Positions 5,978 to 13,220 of a DNA stretch of 14,185 nt are shown here, in pieces. The notes beneath the pieces were generated by a model that was not told the DNA's origin, made no database searches, and saw only the letters and a program-made list of their open reading frames with translations. Numbering within the stretch: the first letter of the stretch is position 1; each line of letters opens with the position of its first letter. This stretch comes from an archaeon (GTDB lineage: Archaea > Nanobdellota > Nanobdellia > SCGC-AAA011-G17 > GW2011-AR18): the NCBI GenBank assembly GCA_023245565.1, contig JAHFKB010000024.1, positions 1 to 14,185 of the forward strand. The letters are read 5' to 3'. Both the position numbers and the translations under genes were made by a program.

Positions 5978-8196
5978 AGTTGTGTTACTACTGGTATTTC
6001 TTCTGTTATTTTTTTATACATTTCTGGTTTTATGAATCCTTTTGAATATAAGAAAGATAATTTTTTTCTGTATAATTTAGCCCAACTTTCTTTGTCTTTT
6101 TCTTGTACAGTTTCATAATAATCACTTTCTTTCGTAATTAATCTTTTCATAACTTCTGGTCTTGTATTTGCTACTCTAGAAAATTCAGATATGTCTTCTA
6201 AAACATTATCACAACCATAAGCAGTTGTACAACCAGATGCAGGACCACTAAATCCATTATCAGCCCACCTTTTATTACCATGTGTACCTTCAATTTTTAT
6301 ATTTGTTGAATATGGTTGTACTTGATTTTGTAATTCTGTTAAATATTCTTTTACATCTTTTTGATCTTCTTTATTTAAATCATATAGTCTTGCATGTGCT
6401 GCTTCATGTGTTAATACTCCTCTATTTGATATTTGAGATTTTGAAATATGGATTTCATGGTCTTCTGAAAAAGCATCTGCTCCTTTATATCTATCATCTT
6501 CTTTTCCTAAGTCTCTCCAATTTGCATCATTATATATTACAATTTTATGGACTGCATCTTTTTCTTGCATAGTCATATCATATTTTAAAGATTTTAATAA
6601 TGCTCTTTTTTCTCTGTTGTTTAAAAGTTCACTTAAATATGTTAATTCTTTTCCATCTCCTCCACGAATTTCAATGTTTAATCCTGTAGTTGCTTGTCCA
6701 CAACCTTGACAATATTGATAATTCATGCTAAATCTTTCGCTTAATGGAGGTCTATTTCCAATATTAGATGGTCCATAATCTTTTAATTCTTCTGTTAAAG
6801 ATATTTCATTATCACTAGATACTATATATTTTAAAGCACTTTTTGGATCATCTCCAAAAATATTATTTCCTGCTGGATCTAAAAATTTAACAGACATGGC
6901 TGCAGAATTAGGTTCTCTTTCTTTTCCATAATTTTTTATAATTTTAGATCTAACTGCATTGCCATTTTTTAATATATTTATTTTTCCAGAAATTATGCTA
7001 GTACTACTATCTTCAGTATATGAAATTACATCTAATGAATCAATTAAGTCATCTTTTTGCCTATTAGTTAATTCTAATCTTGCATGTGCAGTATTTTCTA
7101 TTTTAACAACATCGTTAAATCTTTTATCTACTCTTATGAATTCATTTCCTGGTTGAAATTCTATAGAATTTATTTTATCTGGTGCGTTTATAATTATTTT
7201 TTTATTAGGAACATCAAAAGATACATAATTTTGTTTTTCATCTAAAGTTTTTCCTTCAAAATCTAATAAAATTTCTTTTTCAGATTTTATTCTAACCTTA
7301 TTTATTGTTGCACTATGTGTATAAAATTTTTCATCTCTAAAAAATAAATCGCCATTTGTTAATTTTATATTTTCTGTTAAATCTAAATTTGCATTTTGAT
7401 CACCTAAACTAAATGTAATTCCTGTTTTGCTTCCTTTGGTAAGTTTTGGTAGAGTACTTAGTTTTTGTTTTCCTGATATTTGTACTATGATTAGTCCTTC
7501 TTTTGCTGTTTTACTTTTAGGACTATACTCTACTATAGAGCTTGGAGGAGCGTTAAATTCAATATTTCCTAAATTATAAATTCCCCCTTTTTTATCTGTA
7601 TAAAATGCTGCACTTGATATTTCACCATTCTTATCTAAAACAATATTTCCTTTTTCTATATTTTTAAATTCTCTTCCTTTAATTGTAACTTCTCCAACTT
7701 TACCAGATTGAAAAGTAAAAGTAGTACTACCATCTTCTTTTTTATTTAAAATTATTCCTTTTACTTTAATATCCTCAGCTTTTAAATTTGGATTTATTAT
7801 TTTACCAACATTATTTGTTTCTTTATTATTTTGGAAATTTATTTGTCCTGATTCAATTTGTCCATTTTTATTTACTTGTAAATCTTTAGCTATACTAGCT
7901 CCTTGATCAACATAACCTCTAACTTGATTGTATGTAGAAATTGCTTTAACAGCATCTTTGGGTAAAGCATTCATAGCAGTTTGTGAAAATTTTCCTGTAA
8001 TTTCTCCAGTTATCTTACCTTGTATACAAGTAGCTATAGTATAAGCACACATAACATATTCTATGCCTTGAGTAATTTGTGGACCTGCACCTGGGAGAAA
8101 ATTCAAAGCTTTAGTACCTATACTAATTATTGGATTAGCGTAGACAATATTAGTTAAAAGTAATACTAATATTAGATATATTATAGTTTTTCTCAT
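5974..8196 (-). CDS. Secreted HExxH zinc metallopeptidase candidate
   Basis: A 740-residue exported protein. Residues 1-20 form a signal peptide (ending VYA-NP). About 150-450 is strand-rich with many short repeated turns (GKVGEVTIKGREF, then NIEKGNIVLDKNGEI), suggesting a beta-solenoid or adhesin-like scaffold. A CQGCG motif follows near 500. The putative catalytic domain is C-terminal: HEAAH with H597, E598 and H601 inside GVLTHEAAHARLYD, and LEDISEF (E667 and E671) about 70 residues later, which is where gluzincins place their third, glutamate zinc ligand. A Cys pair (SGCTTAYGCD) lies just before that helix. Family is not identifiable from memory. Activity outside the cell on surface proteins is an inference. 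It is the middle gene of a three-gene operon. Confidence 0.8.
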   Translation of the reverse strand: MRKTIIYLILVLLLTNIVYANPIISIGTKALNFLPGAGPQITQGIEYVMCAYTIATCIQGKITGEITGKFSQTAMNALPKDAVKAISTYNQVRGYVDQGASIAKDLQVNKNGQIESGQINFQNNKETNNVGKIINPNLKAEDIKVKGIILNKKEDGSTTFTFQSGKVGEVTIKGREFKNIEKGNIVLDKNGEISSAAFYTDKKGGIYNLGNIEFNAPPSSIVEYSPKSKTAKEGLIIVQISGKQKLSTLPKLTKGSKTGITFSLGDQNANLDLTENIKLTNGDLFFRDEKFYTHSATINKVRIKSEKEILLDFEGKTLDEKQNYVSFDVPNKKIIINAPDKINSIEFQPGNEFIRVDKRFNDVVKIENTAHARLELTNRQKDDLIDSLDVISYTEDSSTSIISGKINILKNGNAVRSKIIKNYGKEREPNSAAMSVKFLDPAGNNIFGDDPKSALKYIVSSDNEISLTEELKDYGPSNIGNRPPLSERFSMNYQYCQGCGQATTGLNIEIRGGDGKELTYLSELLNNREKRALLKSLKYDMTMQEKDAVHKIVIYNDANWRDLGKEDDRYKGADAFSEDHEIHISKSQISNRGVLTHEAAHARLYDLNKEDQKDVKEYLTELQNQVQPYSTNIKIEGTHGNKRWADNGFSGPASGCTTAYGCDNVLEDISEFSRVANTRPEVMKRLITKESDYYETVQEKDKESWAKLYRKKLSFLYSKGFIKPEMYKKITEEIPVVTQL

Positions 8197-8198
8197 TT

Positions 8199-8939
8199 TT
8201 ACTCGTATTTATTTGCAAATATAAATTCATAACTGGGATTATTATCTATAACTGTAAATATCATTGTTTGATCGTCTATATTGTCTATTTGAATGTAAAT
8301 TTTATTTTTATTTATTAAATTATTGATACAACTTATGCAAATACTATCTGTATTATTAGTTTGATCTTTAATAATTTCAGATATTGAATTATAAATTACT
8401 CCTAATCTGATATTTGATTCAGAATTAAAGTTGTTTAATGAATATTCTGAATCTCCTTTGAAAATTTTTAAATTATATTTTGTGTTAAATACTATTTTAT
8501 TATCTAATATTGTTGTTTTAGTTATTGAGGGTTCTTGGATTATTGATAATTCTGGGAAATCAATAAAATTTCTTGTGCAAAAGAATAATTGATCATCTAG
8601 GTATTTTGAAATTTCTTTTTCTATTGTAATTTTACTAGGCATAGTACTTTTATTATTTATAAAATAATAAGGAGTATTGCCAATTGAGTTATTTGGAGGA
8701 TTATAATATCCTCCTTGTTTTCCTACATATACTATAGAATCATATCCTATTTTTTCTATGCAACTCTCAACAAAAGATTTTAGTGGTGTAAGTTGTATTT
8801 CTGAATTTATATAACCCTTTACTTTCTCATTATATATTCCTTTTATTTCATTGTTTTTAACTATTATTACTATTGAAGTAGTTATTATAATTATTATACC
8901 TAGAATTATAAATAAAGAAACCTGCCCTTTTTTTCTCAT
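8199..8939 (-). CDS. Pilin-like membrane-anchored surface protein
   Basis: A 246-residue protein whose N-terminus, MRKKGQVSLFIILGI followed by an Ile-rich helix to about residue 27, has the basic-Gly-Gln then long hydrophobic helix expected of an archaeal type IV prepilin (class III) signal, with possible cleavage after G5. This type of start is frequent in small-genome archaea. The remaining 220 residues are a strand-rich, Asn-rich extracellular domain with cysteines in VESCIEKIG, LFFCTRN and SICISCINN. No homologue is recognised. It is the first gene of the surface operon (2 nt before the metallopeptidase ATG) and has a TATA box 26 nt upstream of the ATG, so it is leaderless. Confidence 0.8.
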   Translation of the reverse strand: MRKKGQVSLFIILGIIIIITTSIVIIVKNNEIKGIYNEKVKGYINSEIQLTPLKSFVESCIEKIGYDSIVYVGKQGGYYNPPNNSIGNTPYYFINNKSTMPSKITIEKEISKYLDDQLFFCTRNFIDFPELSIIQEPSITKTTILDNKIVFNTKYNLKIFKGDSEYSLNNFNSESNIRLGVIYNSISEIIKDQTNNTDSICISCINNLINKNKIYIQIDNIDDQTMIFTVIDNNPSYEFIFANKYE

Positions 8940-8960
8940 ATTTTTATAGTCTTTTTTATC

Positions 8961-8972
8961 TTTATATTATTT
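8961..8972 (-). promoter_or_regulatory. TATA box of the three-gene surface operon
   Basis: AAATAATATAAAG on the minus strand is centred about 26 nt upstream of the ATG at 8939, consistent with a leaderless archaeal transcript. No internal promoter is obvious between the three tightly packed genes. Confidence 0.5.
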
Positions 8973-9041
8973 GTCTTTAGTATTATTAGAGTTAGTTACT
9001 CTGAATATTGTCTATAAAATTAGCTTTATGGTAGAGAAATT

Positions 9042-9050
9042 CTTATAAAT
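9042..9050 (+). promoter_or_regulatory. TATA box for the gene at 9071
   Basis: CTTATAAAT is centred 25 nt upstream of the ATG at 9071, predicting a leaderless mRNA. Confidence 0.6.
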
Positions 9051-9070
9051 TAGATTTTATTTGTATTTTT

Positions 9071-9613
9071 ATGGGATTTTTAGATAAGATCAAGGATAAA
9101 TTTAGTTCTTCTGAAAATAAAATTAGCCAGGAACAATTAAATGGATATTTGAAAAGTACTAAAACTAATTTAAGAGGAGCTTCAGATAATATTAATAAAT
9201 TTCTAGATGCTATGAGAGATTTTCAACCTGCTAGAAGACATGAAGCTTTGTACTATGAGCAGGTAAGAGATAAATTAGTCAGTATGAAGGCTGGAGTACA
9301 TAGAAGTTTTGCATTTTTAGATGAAAGAATGAATAATAATATTAATACTTTGAATACTATTAAAAATCCTGATCAATTAAGAACTATGATTTCTGACTGG
9401 ATTAAGAATATTCAAGCTAATGATGAAAAAGTTTATGATATATTAAAAATATTGAGAGATGAAATGTGGAGTCAGGATAAAATTAATAAACATTTTCCAA
9501 TTCCTGCTAGTAAAGACATGGTTCTTAGTTATTTAATTAATACTGTAAATTATTTGAGAAGTGCTAGAGATAGTTTAGATAATTATATTGCATTTAATGG
9601 CATAGGTAATTAA
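9071..9613 (+). CDS. Hypothetical helical protein, 180 aa
   Basis: I do not recognise this family. The protein is soluble, without signal or membrane segment, and appears almost wholly alpha-helical. It starts with an amphipathic basic stretch, MGFLDKIKDKFSSS, of the kind that can lie on a membrane surface. A heptad-like series follows (LKSTKTNLRGASDNINKFLDAM), then ARRHEALYYEQVRDKLVSMKAG, and DSLDNYIAFNGIGN at the end. A four-helix bundle is plausible. It has its own TATA box. It converges on the membrane-bound winged-helix gene, and the two stop codons overlap in a TTAA, so the transcripts must overlap beyond the coding ends. Function unknown. Confidence 0.8.
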   Translation: MGFLDKIKDKFSSSENKISQEQLNGYLKSTKTNLRGASDNINKFLDAMRDFQPARRHEALYYEQVRDKLVSMKAGVHRSFAFLDERMNNNINTLNTIKNPDQLRTMISDWIKNIQANDEKVYDILKILRDEMWSQDKINKHFPIPASKDMVLSYLINTVNYLRSARDSLDNYIAFNGIGN

Positions 9614-10278
9614 TTCTTAAGAATTATGACATTAGTTCTTCCTTTTTTTATTTTTTCAATTTTTCCCTTAGCTTCTAATTCTGTTAAAACTAAACTAATT
9701 TTTGCTTCTGAATATGGAAATAATTTTCTTAATTCTTTTTGAGATATTCTTTGTTCTTTTTTAAGAACTTCTAAAATTTTGTTTTTTAAATCACTTTCTT
9801 CTATATTTTCTTCATATTTAGTTTTAGATTTTTTATAAATTTTTTTATAGTAAATTAAAATTCCACAAACTATTAATAATATTCCTAATATTAACCAAAT
9901 ATAATTTGTTTTATCTAAATTATCTAGATCTTTGCTTATATCTGGATCTGTTTCATTTGTTAAGTCTTCTTCTTCTAAATCAATAAAGCTAATTAAATCT
10001 AAAGTATAAATTCCTTCTTCATTTATTGTTATATTTTCTGAAGTAATGATTTCCTTTTGGGAAGTTTTTGCAGTTATTATATAATCTCCTTTAGGAACAT
10101 TAAAAGAATAAGATCCATCATTTGATATCATTCTTTGTGCTGGTGCTGTATTAATTTCAATTATTATGTTTGTTAATTTTTTTAAAGAGAAGTCATATAC
10201 TTCACCTTTTATTGTAGCAGCTAAACCTATTGGTATAATTAATAGAAGTATTGATATAAATATTAAGATTTTATTCAT
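9610..10278 (-). CDS. Membrane-anchored winged-helix regulator with extracellular carboxypeptidase-regulatory-like domain
   Basis: A 222-residue one-component sensor/regulator candidate. Residues 1-20 are a signal peptide (IGLAAT). Residues 21-95 look like a beta-sandwich of the carboxypeptidase regulatory/transthyretin-like type (TIKGEVYDFSLKKLTNIIIEI, then SNDGSYSFNVPKGDYIITAK). An acidic linker (98-122) leads to a transmembrane helix at about 126-145 and a basic stop-transfer KKIYKKSK. The cytoplasmic part (163-220) is a winged helix: NKILEVLKKEQRISQKELRKLF, then SLVLTELEAKGKIEKIKKGRTNVIIL. This layout occurs in archaeal predicted membrane-associated transcription factors. The signal sensed and the target genes are unknown; the adjacent surface-protein genes are candidates. 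A TATA box lies about 30 nt upstream. Confidence 0.87.
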   Translation of the reverse strand: MNKILIFISILLLIIPIGLAATIKGEVYDFSLKKLTNIIIEINTAPAQRMISNDGSYSFNVPKGDYIITAKTSQKEIITSENITINEEGIYTLDLISFIDLEEEDLTNETDPDISKDLDNLDKTNYIWLILGILLIVCGILIYYKKIYKKSKTKYEENIEESDLKNKILEVLKKEQRISQKELRKLFPYSEAKISLVLTELEAKGKIEKIKKGRTNVIILKN

Positions 10279-10303
10279 TTTTACTTTATTTACTTAATAA
10301 TAA

Positions 10304-10312
10304 CTTAAATAT
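10304..10312 (-). promoter_or_regulatory. TATA box of the membrane-anchored regulator
   Basis: ATATTTAAG on the minus strand is centred about 30 nt upstream of the ATG at 10278, giving at most a few nucleotides of leader. Confidence 0.55.
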
Positions 10313-10400
10313 CTTTCTGAAAGCTAAAATAAGGAAGAATAAAGCTTTGTAAAGTTTTAATTTATGTTTTAAACTTTTAATTTAAGTATTTTGAAAGTAT

Positions 10401-10410
10401 GTTTATAAAG
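10401..10410 (+). promoter_or_regulatory. TATA box of the coiled-coil/lipoprotein-like operon
   Basis: GTTTATAAAG predicts transcription start near 10431 and a leader of about 40 nt, which contains a Shine-Dalgarno (AGGAGG, 10459-10464) 8 nt before the ATG. Confidence 0.55.
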
Positions 10411-10472
10411 AAAGTTATCAACATAAGTTTATCAAATTAAAAAATTAGTTTGAAAAATAGGAGGAAACAAAA

Positions 10473-11501
10473 ATGAAAAAAATAATGGCAGTTTTGATTA
10501 TGGCTTTATTTTTAGTTAGTCTTGTTTCAACATCTGTATTTGCAGAGGATAATGAGACTGATTTAGATAATGGTCATGATTTAAAACTAGATAAAGAAGC
10601 AAGAAAAAATTTAAAAGAAGACGCAAAAAAATTAAGAGATGAAGTAAAAGATAGACGTGATGAATTAAAAGATGCATTAAAAGATGCAAGAGATAAATTT
10701 AAAGAAGCAAGAGGAAACTTTGTTGCTGAAAAAGGAAAATTAAAAGAAAGAGCTCAAGAAATAAAAGCTCAATGTGGTAACAATAGTTCAGAAGATTGTA
10801 AAAAAATAAAAGAAGATTTTGCAATGAATGAAGTAAAACCTCATTTGTTAAATGCAATTGATACAATACAAGATGCTCTTGAAAAGAAAAAAGCAAGATT
10901 AAATGAATTGTTAGCTATGAATGTATCTGCTAGTGCTAAAGAAAGTATTGAAGCAGATATTAGTGAAATAGATACCAAAATCTCAGGACTTGCTGATTTA
11001 AGAGCTAAAGTTGAAAGCGCAAAAACAAAAGAAGATATAAAACAAGTTGCTAAAGAAATAAGAAATGAATGGAAAGATGTTAGAGAACATCTAGAAATTT
11101 ATAGAGAAAATGTAATGTCTCATAGATTTAGTTTTGTTATAAAAAGATCTGAATCTTTAGAAAAGAGACTTGAGAAAGTATTAGCTAAACTACAGGCTAA
11201 GAATATAAGTGTTGCAGATTTAGAAACTCAAGTTAATAGCTTTAATACCCATATAGCAAAAGCTAAAGGCCTTGTTGCTCAAGGAAATGCTAAACTTGAA
11301 GAAGCTAAAACTACACATGATAAAGAAACATTGAAAGCAGCTCATGAATTTTTAGTTCAAGCTCATGCTGAATTAAAAGCAGCTCATGAAAATCTTAAGA
11401 ATATAGTAAAAGGTCTTAAGACTAAAGTAAAAGCTGATGCTGAAGTAGATGTTGATTCAGAGCTTAGTGTAGATGCAGATGCTAATGCTGGGGTTGCGTA
11501 A
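10473..11501 (+). CDS. Secreted coiled-coil protein with acidic C-terminal tail
   Basis: A 342-residue exported protein with signal peptide 1-24 (STSVFA-ED). Residues about 38-315 are a nearly unbroken series of highly charged helices rich in Ala, Lys, Glu and Asp (ARKNLKEDAKKLRDEVKDRR, then DALKDARDKFKEARGNF; later LVQAHAELKAAHENLKNIV), typical of long coiled coils. Two cysteines, C101 and C109, flank a short loop (CGNNSSEDC) and could form a disulfide. The last 25 residues alternate Asp, Ala and Val (ADAEVDVDSELSVDADANAG). No sorting motif or membrane anchor is seen. Codons are richer in A and G than in the neighbouring genes, simply because of the Lys/Glu/Ala content. The perfect AGGAGG and long leader suggest strong expression. 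Specific function unknown. Confidence 0.87.
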   Translation: MKKIMAVLIMALFLVSLVSTSVFAEDNETDLDNGHDLKLDKEARKNLKEDAKKLRDEVKDRRDELKDALKDARDKFKEARGNFVAEKGKLKERAQEIKAQCGNNSSEDCKKIKEDFAMNEVKPHLLNAIDTIQDALEKKKARLNELLAMNVSASAKESIEADISEIDTKISGLADLRAKVESAKTKEDIKQVAKEIRNEWKDVREHLEIYRENVMSHRFSFVIKRSESLEKRLEKVLAKLQAKNISVADLETQVNSFNTHIAKAKGLVAQGNAKLEEAKTTHDKETLKAAHEFLVQAHAELKAAHENLKNIVKGLKTKVKADAEVDVDSELSVDADANAGVA

Positions 11502-11533
11502 ACTTAATAAACTAAAACAATGGTGATTGAATA

Positions 11534-11764
11534 ATGAGAAAAACTATCACTATTTTGTTTTTGTTTTTATTGTTGAGTTTAGTGTTAACAGCTTGTACAA
11601 ATAAACAAAGTGTAACATCAACGCAGCAACAACAAAAACTTAGCGGTCAAGATAGTACACCACTAGATCAGGATATTAATAGTATTGATGCTGAAAGTAG
11701 TAATGATACTGATAAAGATCTTGATGGATTGGATGATGATCTTCAAGCTGTAGATACAATTTAA
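11534..11764 (+). CDS. Small lipoprotein-like secreted protein
   Basis: A 76-residue ORF. Residues 1-20 are a hydrophobic signal ending in a lipobox-like LTAC, with Cys21 as the likely lipidated residue. After the cysteine comes a short Gln/Ser/Thr-rich linker, then an acidic tail with an EF-hand-like DTDKDLDGLDDDL, which could bind calcium; this is a weak suggestion. The start is supported by GGTGAT, complementary to the archaeal anti-Shine-Dalgarno, a few nucleotides before the ATG at 11534. It lies 32 nt after the coiled-coil gene with no promoter between, so the two are probably one transcript. Both proteins share Asp-rich C-termini. Confidence 0.75.
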   Translation: MRKTITILFLFLLLSLVLTACTNKQSVTSTQQQQKLSGQDSTPLDQDINSIDAESSNDTDKDLDGLDDDLQAVDTI

Positions 11765-11792
11765 TTTTTTCTTTTTTTTAAATTATTTTTTA
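11765..11792 (+). terminator. Poly-T terminator after the coiled-coil/lipoprotein-like operon
   Basis: Immediately after the stop codon come runs of six, eight and six T residues, interrupted only by C, AAA and TTA. Oligo-T tracts are the intrinsic archaeal termination signal. The next gene has its own TATA box. Confidence 0.6.
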
Positions 11793-11810
11793 GAATTTGA
11801 TTTCAAAACA

Positions 11811-11818
11811 TTTATATA
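11811..11818 (+). promoter_or_regulatory. TATA box of the pilin-like gene at 11842
   Basis: TTTATATA is centred about 28 nt upstream of the ATG, so the message is leaderless or nearly so. Confidence 0.6.
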
Positions 11819-11841
11819 GAAATTAATTAGGATTAATTATT

Positions 11842-12357
11842 ATGAAATCAAAAAAGGGTGCTATTGAAATGTCTATGACTACTATAATAGTTATAGTTTT
11901 AGGTGTTACTCTATTAATTCTTGGTTTAGCTTTTGTAAGAAATATATTTGGAAAAACAGAACAATTAGGATTACAAGCTTTTGAACAAGCTGATAAAGAA
12001 ATTCAATCTAAGATGGGTTCTACTGAAAAATTCTATGTTAGTGGTGGATTTACTTGGACTGTTGATCCTGGGACTGCTGTAGGTCGTTTAGTTGTGATTC
12101 AAAATTTTGATGAAAACTTAGACTCTAGTGGAGATTTTAAAGTTGAAATTAAACCTACTGATAAAAAAGGAAGTGAAACTTGGTTTGTTATATCACAGCC
12201 AGGTAAAATAAAAGCTGGAGAAAAAGCAAAAGTACCAATAGAAGTAAGATTACCTAAAGGTTTACCTCCTGGAACTAGTTATTCTTTTGTTGTTAAAGTC
12301 TATAAAAATAATCAAGAGTATGAATCTCAATCAATTATTGTTTCTGTAAAAGATTAA
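11842..12357 (+). CDS. Type IV pilin/archaellin-like surface protein
   Basis: A 171-residue protein with the N-terminus MKSKKG-AIEMSMTTIIVIVLG and a hydrophobic helix up to about residue 33. This is a class III (prepilin/preflagellin) signal: basic residues, Gly6 at the cleavage point, and Glu three residues after it, with the helix retained in the mature filament. Residues about 60-171 form a beta-rich globular domain (KFYVSGGFTWTVDPGTA, then VEIKPTDKKGSETWFVIS, then a Pro/Gly turn LPKGLPPGTSYSFVVKVYK) that resembles an immunoglobulin-like fold. The peptidase and assembly ATPase that would process it are not in this window. It could also be a monomeric anchored protein rather than a filament subunit. 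Confidence 0.83.
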   Translation: MKSKKGAIEMSMTTIIVIVLGVTLLILGLAFVRNIFGKTEQLGLQAFEQADKEIQSKMGSTEKFYVSGGFTWTVDPGTAVGRLVVIQNFDENLDSSGDFKVEIKPTDKKGSETWFVISQPGKIKAGEKAKVPIEVRLPKGLPPGTSYSFVVKVYKNNQEYESQSIIVSVKD

Positions 12358-12467
12358 ATAATTATTTTTATAAGAAATTTTTATTCTTTAATATTTTTAA
12401 TTAATATTCTAGAAAATATACTTTATTATTCAAATGACGACGACACGACAAGGTGGACGCGCATAGG

Positions 12468-12478
12468 ATATTTAAATA
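12468..12478 (+). promoter_or_regulatory. TATA box of the LAGLIDADG endonuclease gene
   Basis: ATATTTAAATA is centred 25 nt upstream of the ATG at 12498, so the endonuclease has its own leaderless promoter rather than depending on a host intron or operon. A GC-rich patch (12436-12462) abuts it upstream. Confidence 0.65.
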
Positions 12479-12497
12479 GAAATTACTAAATATATTT

Positions 12498-13220
12498 ATG
12501 AGCTTTTATCTTTCGGATAAAAAAAGTTTCAATGATGTTAAGAGAAATGTAACTCTTCCTTCCAAATATTCTTTTAAATTTATAGAATTTTTAGGAATAT
12601 TAACAGGAGACGGGTATATTAATTATTATCCAAAAAGTTCTGGTTATATTATAGAAATTTCAGGTAACTACCTTACTGATCGTGAATATTTGTTGGGATA
12701 TGTGAGTAAACTTATAAAAACTTTATTTAATATTTATCCTTGTGTATATTTCTCTAAAAGAGAAAAATGTATGTATTTAAGGATAAAGTCAAAGCTAATT
12801 TTTCAATTTTTGAAATCTTGTAATTTTCCTGAGGGTAAGAAAGGTCAAATATTAATTCCTGAATTTATTAAAAATTCTAATAGTTCTATGGTTGCTTTTA
12901 CACGTGGTTTTTTTGACACAGACGGTTCTCTTTCAATTAAAAAATCTAAAAGGACGGTAATACATATTACTTCTATAAGTAAATTCCTCATGTTAGATAT
13001 AAGAGATTGGTTAATATCAAGAGGTTATACTGTTTCTTTTTGTAAGAGCCTTCATCTTAATTATAAATCTAATTCAACTTTGTATGATATTTACTTGTCG
13101 TCTAAGAGTTCTTTATTTCTATGGTTTAGTGATATTGGAAGTAATAATATTAAACATATTAAAAAATGGGAAAAAATAAAATGGGCCGAGAGGGATTTGA
13201 ACCTTATCGCTGATATTTAA
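12498..13220 (+). CDS. Free-standing LAGLIDADG homing endonuclease
   Basis: A 240-residue two-motif LAGLIDADG endonuclease. The first motif is FLGILTGDG (31-39, acidic D38) and the second FTRGFFDTDG (134-143, acidic D142). Between them lies the usual IPEFIKNS linker, and after the second comes the strand pair seen in this family (IHITSISKFLMLDIRDWLISRGY). Both catalytic acids are present, so it looks active. It has its own promoter. The last 13 codons are antisense to tRNA-Phe: WAERDLNLIADI is translated from the complement of the tRNA 3' exon and part of its intron, and the TAA stop (13218-13220) lies inside that intron. The natural target may be the intronless tRNA-Phe allele, an inference from position. 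Confidence 0.92.
   Translation: MSFYLSDKKSFNDVKRNVTLPSKYSFKFIEFLGILTGDGYINYYPKSSGYIIEISGNYLTDREYLLGYVSKLIKTLFNIYPCVYFSKREKCMYLRIKSKLIFQFLKSCNFPEGKKGQILIPEFIKNSNSSMVAFTRGFFDTDGSLSIKKSKRTVIHITSISKFLMLDIRDWLISRGYTVSFCKSLHLNYKSNSTLYDIYLSSKSSLFLWFSDIGSNNIKHIKKWEKIKWAERDLNLIADI
13161..13181 (-). terminator. Oligo-T terminator of tRNA-Phe
   Basis: On the minus strand the tRNA 3' end is followed directly by TTTTATTTTTT and, after CCC, a further run of six T residues. These T tracts lie antisense to Lys codons of the overlapping endonuclease gene. Confidence 0.5.

Noticed and set aside
12431..12470. C/D-box or H/ACA guide RNA in the GC-rich patch
   Set aside because: ATGACGA is only an imperfect box C, no CTGA box D follows at a suitable distance, and no stable hairpin is visible.
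12361..12497. Small peptide gene starting at ATG 12434 or the open frame across the patch
   Set aside because: Only about ten codons, no Shine-Dalgarno or suitably placed TATA box; not supportable.
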